A DNA stretch of 9,156 nt from NCBI GenBank assembly GCA_049596815.1, contig JBMYLY010000052.1, positions 1-9,156 on the forward strand. The letters run 5' to 3'. Source of the stretch: UBA724 sp049596815 (GTDB lineage Bacteria > Bacteroidota > Bacteroidia > Flavobacteriales > Flavobacteriaceae). Below the pieces are notes generated by a model, which did no database searches, was not told the origin of the DNA, and worked only from the letters and a program-made list of their open reading frames with translations. Of this stretch, positions 6,793 to 9,156 are shown piece by piece; position 1 is the first letter of the stretch, and every line of letters begins with the position of its first letter. A program made the translations under genes and the position numbers.

Positions 6793-8604
6793 ATGGAATC
6801 AGATTTTCAACAGATTGATTTTGATTTACCAAAAAACCAGAGCCATGTCATCAAGGTGATTGGTGTTGGTGGAGGGGGCAGCAACGCAGTGAACTATATG
6901 TATCGCCAGGGCATCAAAGGGGTAGACTTTGTGGCCTGTAATACAGATGCCCAAGCCCTTCAAAACAGTCCGGTACCCAATAAGATTCAGTTGGGTGTTT
7001 CCCTTACTGAAGGTTTGGGCGCCGGTGCCAACCCTGAAATCGGGGAACGCTCTGCCATGGAGAGTATGGATGAGCTCAGTCGGATGCTTTCTGTTAACAC
7101 AAAAATGATTTTTATCACGGCCGGAATGGGAGGTGGTACGGGAACCGGTGCTGCGCCTGTCATTGCCAAAATGGCCCAAGACCTGGGAATTCTGACTGTA
7201 GGTATTGTGACCATGCCCTTCCAGTTTGAAGGAAAAACTCGAAACGACCAAGCCGAGACTGGCCTGAACAAACTCCGCAGGCATGTTGACTCTTTGATTG
7301 TGATTAACAACAACAAACTCCGTGAGGTATATGGTGATTTGGGCTTCAAGCAAGGATTTGCCAAAGCCGATGAGGTATTGGCCAATGCTTCCCGTGGTAT
7401 AGCCGAGGTCATTACACATCACTATACCCAAAATATTGACTTGAAAGATGCCAAGACCGTGTTGTCTAATAGTGGCACTGCCATTATGGGTTCCGCAACT
7501 GCTTCGGGTACGAATCGGGGGCAAGAAGCGGTCTCTAAAGCCTTGGACTCTCCGCTTTTGAATGACAACAAGATTATTGGTGCCAAAAATGTTTTGTTGC
7601 TGATCGTGTCTGGGTCTGACGAGGTAACCATCGACGAGATAGGCCTTATCAATGAGCACATCCAGCGTGAGGCCGGAAACAGTGCGAATATCATCATGGG
7701 AATCGGAGAAGATGATTCTTTGCGTGAGGCCATTTCTGTGACCGTGATTGCAACCGGATTTAATGCCGAGCAGCAAGATGAGATCGTACATTTAGATCCC
7801 AAGAAAATCATTCATACGCTTGAAGAAGAGCAAGCAGTGGTTCATACGCTTGAGAGTCAACAGATAGATATGTTTACGACCAATGCACCTCAGGCGGTTC
7901 AACAAAACGAAGACGCTTTAATCCCGACCAATGAGGTATTGCGCAACATAGAAGTGGTTTATGAATCGGTTGTAGCGAAAAATAAAACTTCCTTAAAGCT
8001 CGAAGATTTTATCATCCACGAATTACCTCCTGAAGTCAATGATATTGACGTAGTCGATGCTGTTGAAGTGACTCCTCAGCCTGTCTTTGAAGCGCCGATT
8101 GTTGATAATAAAGAAGAAAAGGAAGAAGCTGCTCCGATTTTATTTCATTTGGAGGAAGAACCTGTAGTTTCAACTTCATTGCCCAACGAACCTGTCATGA
8201 AACAGGAAGTGACTTCTAGTCTAGCAACCCAAGAATCTGAGGTCAAGCGCTACAATCTTGAAGACTTTATGGAGCCCACACCCGAGACGGTCTCAGAAAT
8301 TGAAGTGAAAGAACCCGAAGTTGTGGAGCCAGAGGACGAATTGACTCCTCTAAATAGTACCATTACCGAAGGCTTGGCCAAGCGTTCCGAAGAACGCCGT
8401 CAGAAGCTCAAGGAGTTTAACTATAAGTTTTACAACAATAGGGTGGAGGAGTACGAAAAAGAACCCGCCTACAAACGCGCGATGGTCGATTTGGTAGATT
8501 CGGATGAAACCACATCGGTCTCTCGTATGTCTGTCAATACGGATGCAAATGAAGAAATGCGTTTGAGAACCAACAATTCATTTTTACACGATAACGTAGA
8601 TTAA
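6793..8604 (+). CDS. ftsZ: Cell division GTPase FtsZ with long C-terminal linker
   Basis: Tubulin-like GTPase that polymerises into the cytoplasmic Z ring and recruits the divisome. The globular GTPase domain spans about residues 17-323: GVGGGGSN at 24-31, the tubulin signature GMGGGTGTG at 111-119, and the T7 synergy loop NIDLKD at 214-219, whose D216 and D219 match E. coli D209 and D212. The N-terminus MESDFQQIDFDLPKNQSHVIKVIG fixes the start at 6793. The protein has 603 residues against 383 in E. coli. The excess is an acidic, Val/Glu/Pro-rich linker (about 324-525), then a basic segment at about 530-575 (EERRQKLKEFNYKFYNNR, then EPAYKRAMVDL), and the terminal peptide NNSFLHDNVD, the likely site for FtsA and other partners. 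I recognise this architecture from flavobacterial FtsZ. The linker has two LEDF motifs and a small direct repeat. It follows ftsA by 10 bases. Confidence 0.98.
   Translation: MESDFQQIDFDLPKNQSHVIKVIGVGGGGSNAVNYMYRQGIKGVDFVACNTDAQALQNSPVPNKIQLGVSLTEGLGAGANPEIGERSAMESMDELSRMLSVNTKMIFITAGMGGGTGTGAAPVIAKMAQDLGILTVGIVTMPFQFEGKTRNDQAETGLNKLRRHVDSLIVINNNKLREVYGDLGFKQGFAKADEVLANASRGIAEVITHHYTQNIDLKDAKTVLSNSGTAIMGSATASGTNRGQEAVSKALDSPLLNDNKIIGAKNVLLLIVSGSDEVTIDEIGLINEHIQREAGNSANIIMGIGEDDSLREAISVTVIATGFNAEQQDEIVHLDPKKIIHTLEEEQAVVHTLESQQIDMFTTNAPQAVQQNEDALIPTNEVLRNIEVVYESVVAKNKTSLKLEDFIIHELPPEVNDIDVVDAVEVTPQPVFEAPIVDNKEEKEEAAPILFHLEEEPVVSTSLPNEPVMKQEVTSSLATQESEVKRYNLEDFMEPTPETVSEIEVKEPEVVEPEDELTPLNSTITEGLAKRSEERRQKLKEFNYKFYNNRVEEYEKEPAYKRAMVDLVDSDETTSVSRMSVNTDANEEMRLRTNNSFLHDNVD
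7811..7853 (+). repeat. Two 13-base direct repeats, 30 bases apart, in ftsZ
   Basis: The 13-mer TTCATACGCTTGA occurs at 7811-7823 and again at 7841-7853. The period is 30 bases, exactly ten codons, so both copies are read in the same frame and encode HTLE (residues 340-343 and 350-353). They lie just after the globular GTPase domain, where the linker begins. This looks like a small in-frame duplication, though convergence on a repeated peptide motif cannot be excluded. Confidence 0.7.
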
Positions 8605-8605
8605 T

Positions 8606-9058
8606 ATGGGACTACAAGCTGAAGTCATGATCAAGCTGAAAGAAGCTATGAAAGCCAAAGACGCAGTCGCTTTGGAATCTTTGCGAGCCATCAAGTCGGC
8701 CATTCTGTTAGAGCAGACGCAGGCAGGCGGAAAAGCAGAACTAACTGCAGAGGCTGAAATTAAACTACTGCAAAAACTGGTAAAGCAACGACGGGACAGT
8801 GCGTCCATTTTTAAAGAACAAGGTCGTGATGATTTGGCACAACCCGAAGAGGCCCAAATTGAAGTCATCAGCCATTTTTTACCCCAACAACTGTCGAAAG
8901 ATGAAGTAGCTGCGGTGATAGATAAAGTCATTGAAGCTACGGGTGCTAGCAGCATGAAAGACATGGGCAAAGTGATGGGCATGGCTACCAAACAATTGTC
9001 GGGTCAGGCTGATGGCAAAACCATCTCTACTTTGGTCAAGCAAAAACTTGGTTCCTAA
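8606..9058 (+). CDS. GatB/YqeY-domain protein
   Basis: A 150-residue cytoplasmic protein of the YqeY family, which resembles the C-terminal, tRNA-contacting helical domain of the GatB subunit of Asp-tRNA(Asn)/Glu-tRNA(Gln) amidotransferase. Family features seen: the N-terminal helical part with MIKLKEAMKAKD and LESLRAIKSAILLE, the central KLVKQRRDSASIFKEQGRDDLA, the conserved block EVISHFLPQQLSKDE, and the C-terminal SMKDMGKVMGMATKQLSGQADGK. The length equals that of stand-alone members, so it is not a broken gatB; the kinase-like GatB core is absent. Its exact function is unknown, and tRNA binding is inferred from the family. ATG 8606 follows the ftsZ TAA by one base, so translation probably couples to ftsZ. 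It is the last protein gene of the unit. Confidence 0.93.
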   Translation: MGLQAEVMIKLKEAMKAKDAVALESLRAIKSAILLEQTQAGGKAELTAEAEIKLLQKLVKQRRDSASIFKEQGRDDLAQPEEAQIEVISHFLPQQLSKDEVAAVIDKVIEATGASSMKDMGKVMGMATKQLSGQADGKTISTLVKQKLGS

Positions 9059-9064
9059 CCCAAG
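9047..9064 (+). terminator. Weak stem-loop over the end of the YqeY-type gene
   Basis: CTTGGTT and AACCCAAG can pair with one bulged C and a three-base loop, overlapping the stop codon at 9056-9058. The following bases GTATTTG lack a clear run of T, so it is a poor intrinsic terminator. It is listed because it is the only hairpin I see at the end of the operon before the tRNA promoter region. Confidence 0.2.
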
Positions 9065-9081
9065 GTATTTGTAAAAAACCC

Positions 9082-9089
9082 TACTTTCG
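9082..9089 (+). promoter_or_regulatory. Likely -7 promoter element of the tRNA-Arg gene
   Basis: TACTTTCG differs from the Bacteroidota -7 consensus TAnnTTTG by one base and sits 13 bases before the tRNA start, a distance that fits a short 5' leader. No TTG -33 element is found at the usual spacing; the nearest, at 9069-9071, is only 10 bases upstream. The 44-base gap after the YqeY-type gene holds nothing else. Confidence 0.5.
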
Positions 9090-9102
9090 CAACACCAAAA
9101 CC

Positions 9103-9156
9103 GGCCCAGTAGTTCAACTGGATAGAATATCAGATTTCGGCTCTGAGGGTTGGGGG
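9103..9156 (+). tRNA. tRNA-Arg, anticodon UCG, 3' end cut off
   Basis: The cloverleaf can be read base by base: acceptor 5' strand GGCCCAG (9103-9109), T8 and A9, D stem GTTC with GAAT around the loop AACTGGATA, then anticodon stem TCAGA with TCTGA around the loop TTTCGGC. Anticodon TCG (9137-9139) reads CGA, so it charges arginine. The variable loop GGGTT and the first T-stem strand GGGGG end the window at about tRNA position 53. The T loop, the second T-stem strand and the acceptor 3' strand lie outside. T33, G18, G19 and A14 are in place. It is probably expressed from its own promoter. Confidence 0.93.

Noticed and set aside
6826..7791. A 321-codon open frame on the - strand opposite ftsZ
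   Set aside because: It lies wholly inside the conserved GTPase domain of ftsZ, shows no recognisable protein motif, and its His/Arg/Gly-rich composition is what the reverse complement of FtsZ codons gives.
6987..7811. Two further - strand open frames (6987-7412 and 7422-7811) opposite ftsZ
   Set aside because: Same region in another frame, no family features; shadows of strong codon bias in ftsZ.
8584..8991. A 135-codon - strand open frame opposite the YqeY-type gene
   Set aside because: Ser/Ala/Met-rich reverse translation of helical Lys/Glu/Ala codons; the + strand gene is clearly the real one.
1..9156. CRISPR arrays, insertion sequences, phage genes or a defence system
   Set aside because: Every stretch is taken up by conserved dcw genes with even character; I saw no spaced repeats, terminal inverted repeats or transposase motifs.

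Overview
The window is one continuous stretch of a division and cell wall (dcw) cluster, all on the + strand. It most likely comes from a member of the Bacteroidota, probably class Flavobacteriia. Four things point there: a very long FtsZ (603 residues) with a charged linker and a C-terminal end NNSFLHDNVD that I know from flavobacterial FtsZ; ftsQ following murC directly, with no ddl between them; almost no Shine-Dalgarno sequences before the starts; and a TAnnTTTG-like promoter element before the tRNA. The genus cannot be read from the sequence.

Layout: murD (5' end outside the window, 1-1168), ftsW (1168-2355), murG (2342-3433), murC (3426-4772), ftsQ (4762-5472), ftsA (5475-6782), ftsZ (6793-8604) and a GatB/YqeY-domain gene (8606-9058). 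After a 44-base gap a tRNA-Arg with anticodon UCG begins at 9103 and runs off the end at its T stem. Neighbouring genes overlap by 1 to 14 bases or are separated by 1 to 10 bases, so the eight genes almost certainly form one translationally coupled transcript. No stretch over 300 bases lacks a gene.

The genes act in sequence. MurC adds L-Ala to UDP-MurNAc and MurD adds D-Glu. MurG makes lipid II at the membrane. FtsW polymerises lipid II at the septum with its partner transpeptidase. FtsQ links the periplasmic division complex, and FtsA tethers FtsZ filaments to the membrane. The last gene belongs to a family of unclear function that resembles the tRNA-binding tail of GatB.

I found no undescribed system. 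The window is a well-preserved core region with intact catalytic motifs in every gene visible in full. The points worth a second look are small: an Asn in FtsW where the SEDS family often has Asp, short repeats in the FtsZ linker, a promoter-like element in the end of ftsA, and the tight coupling of the YqeY-type gene to ftsZ.
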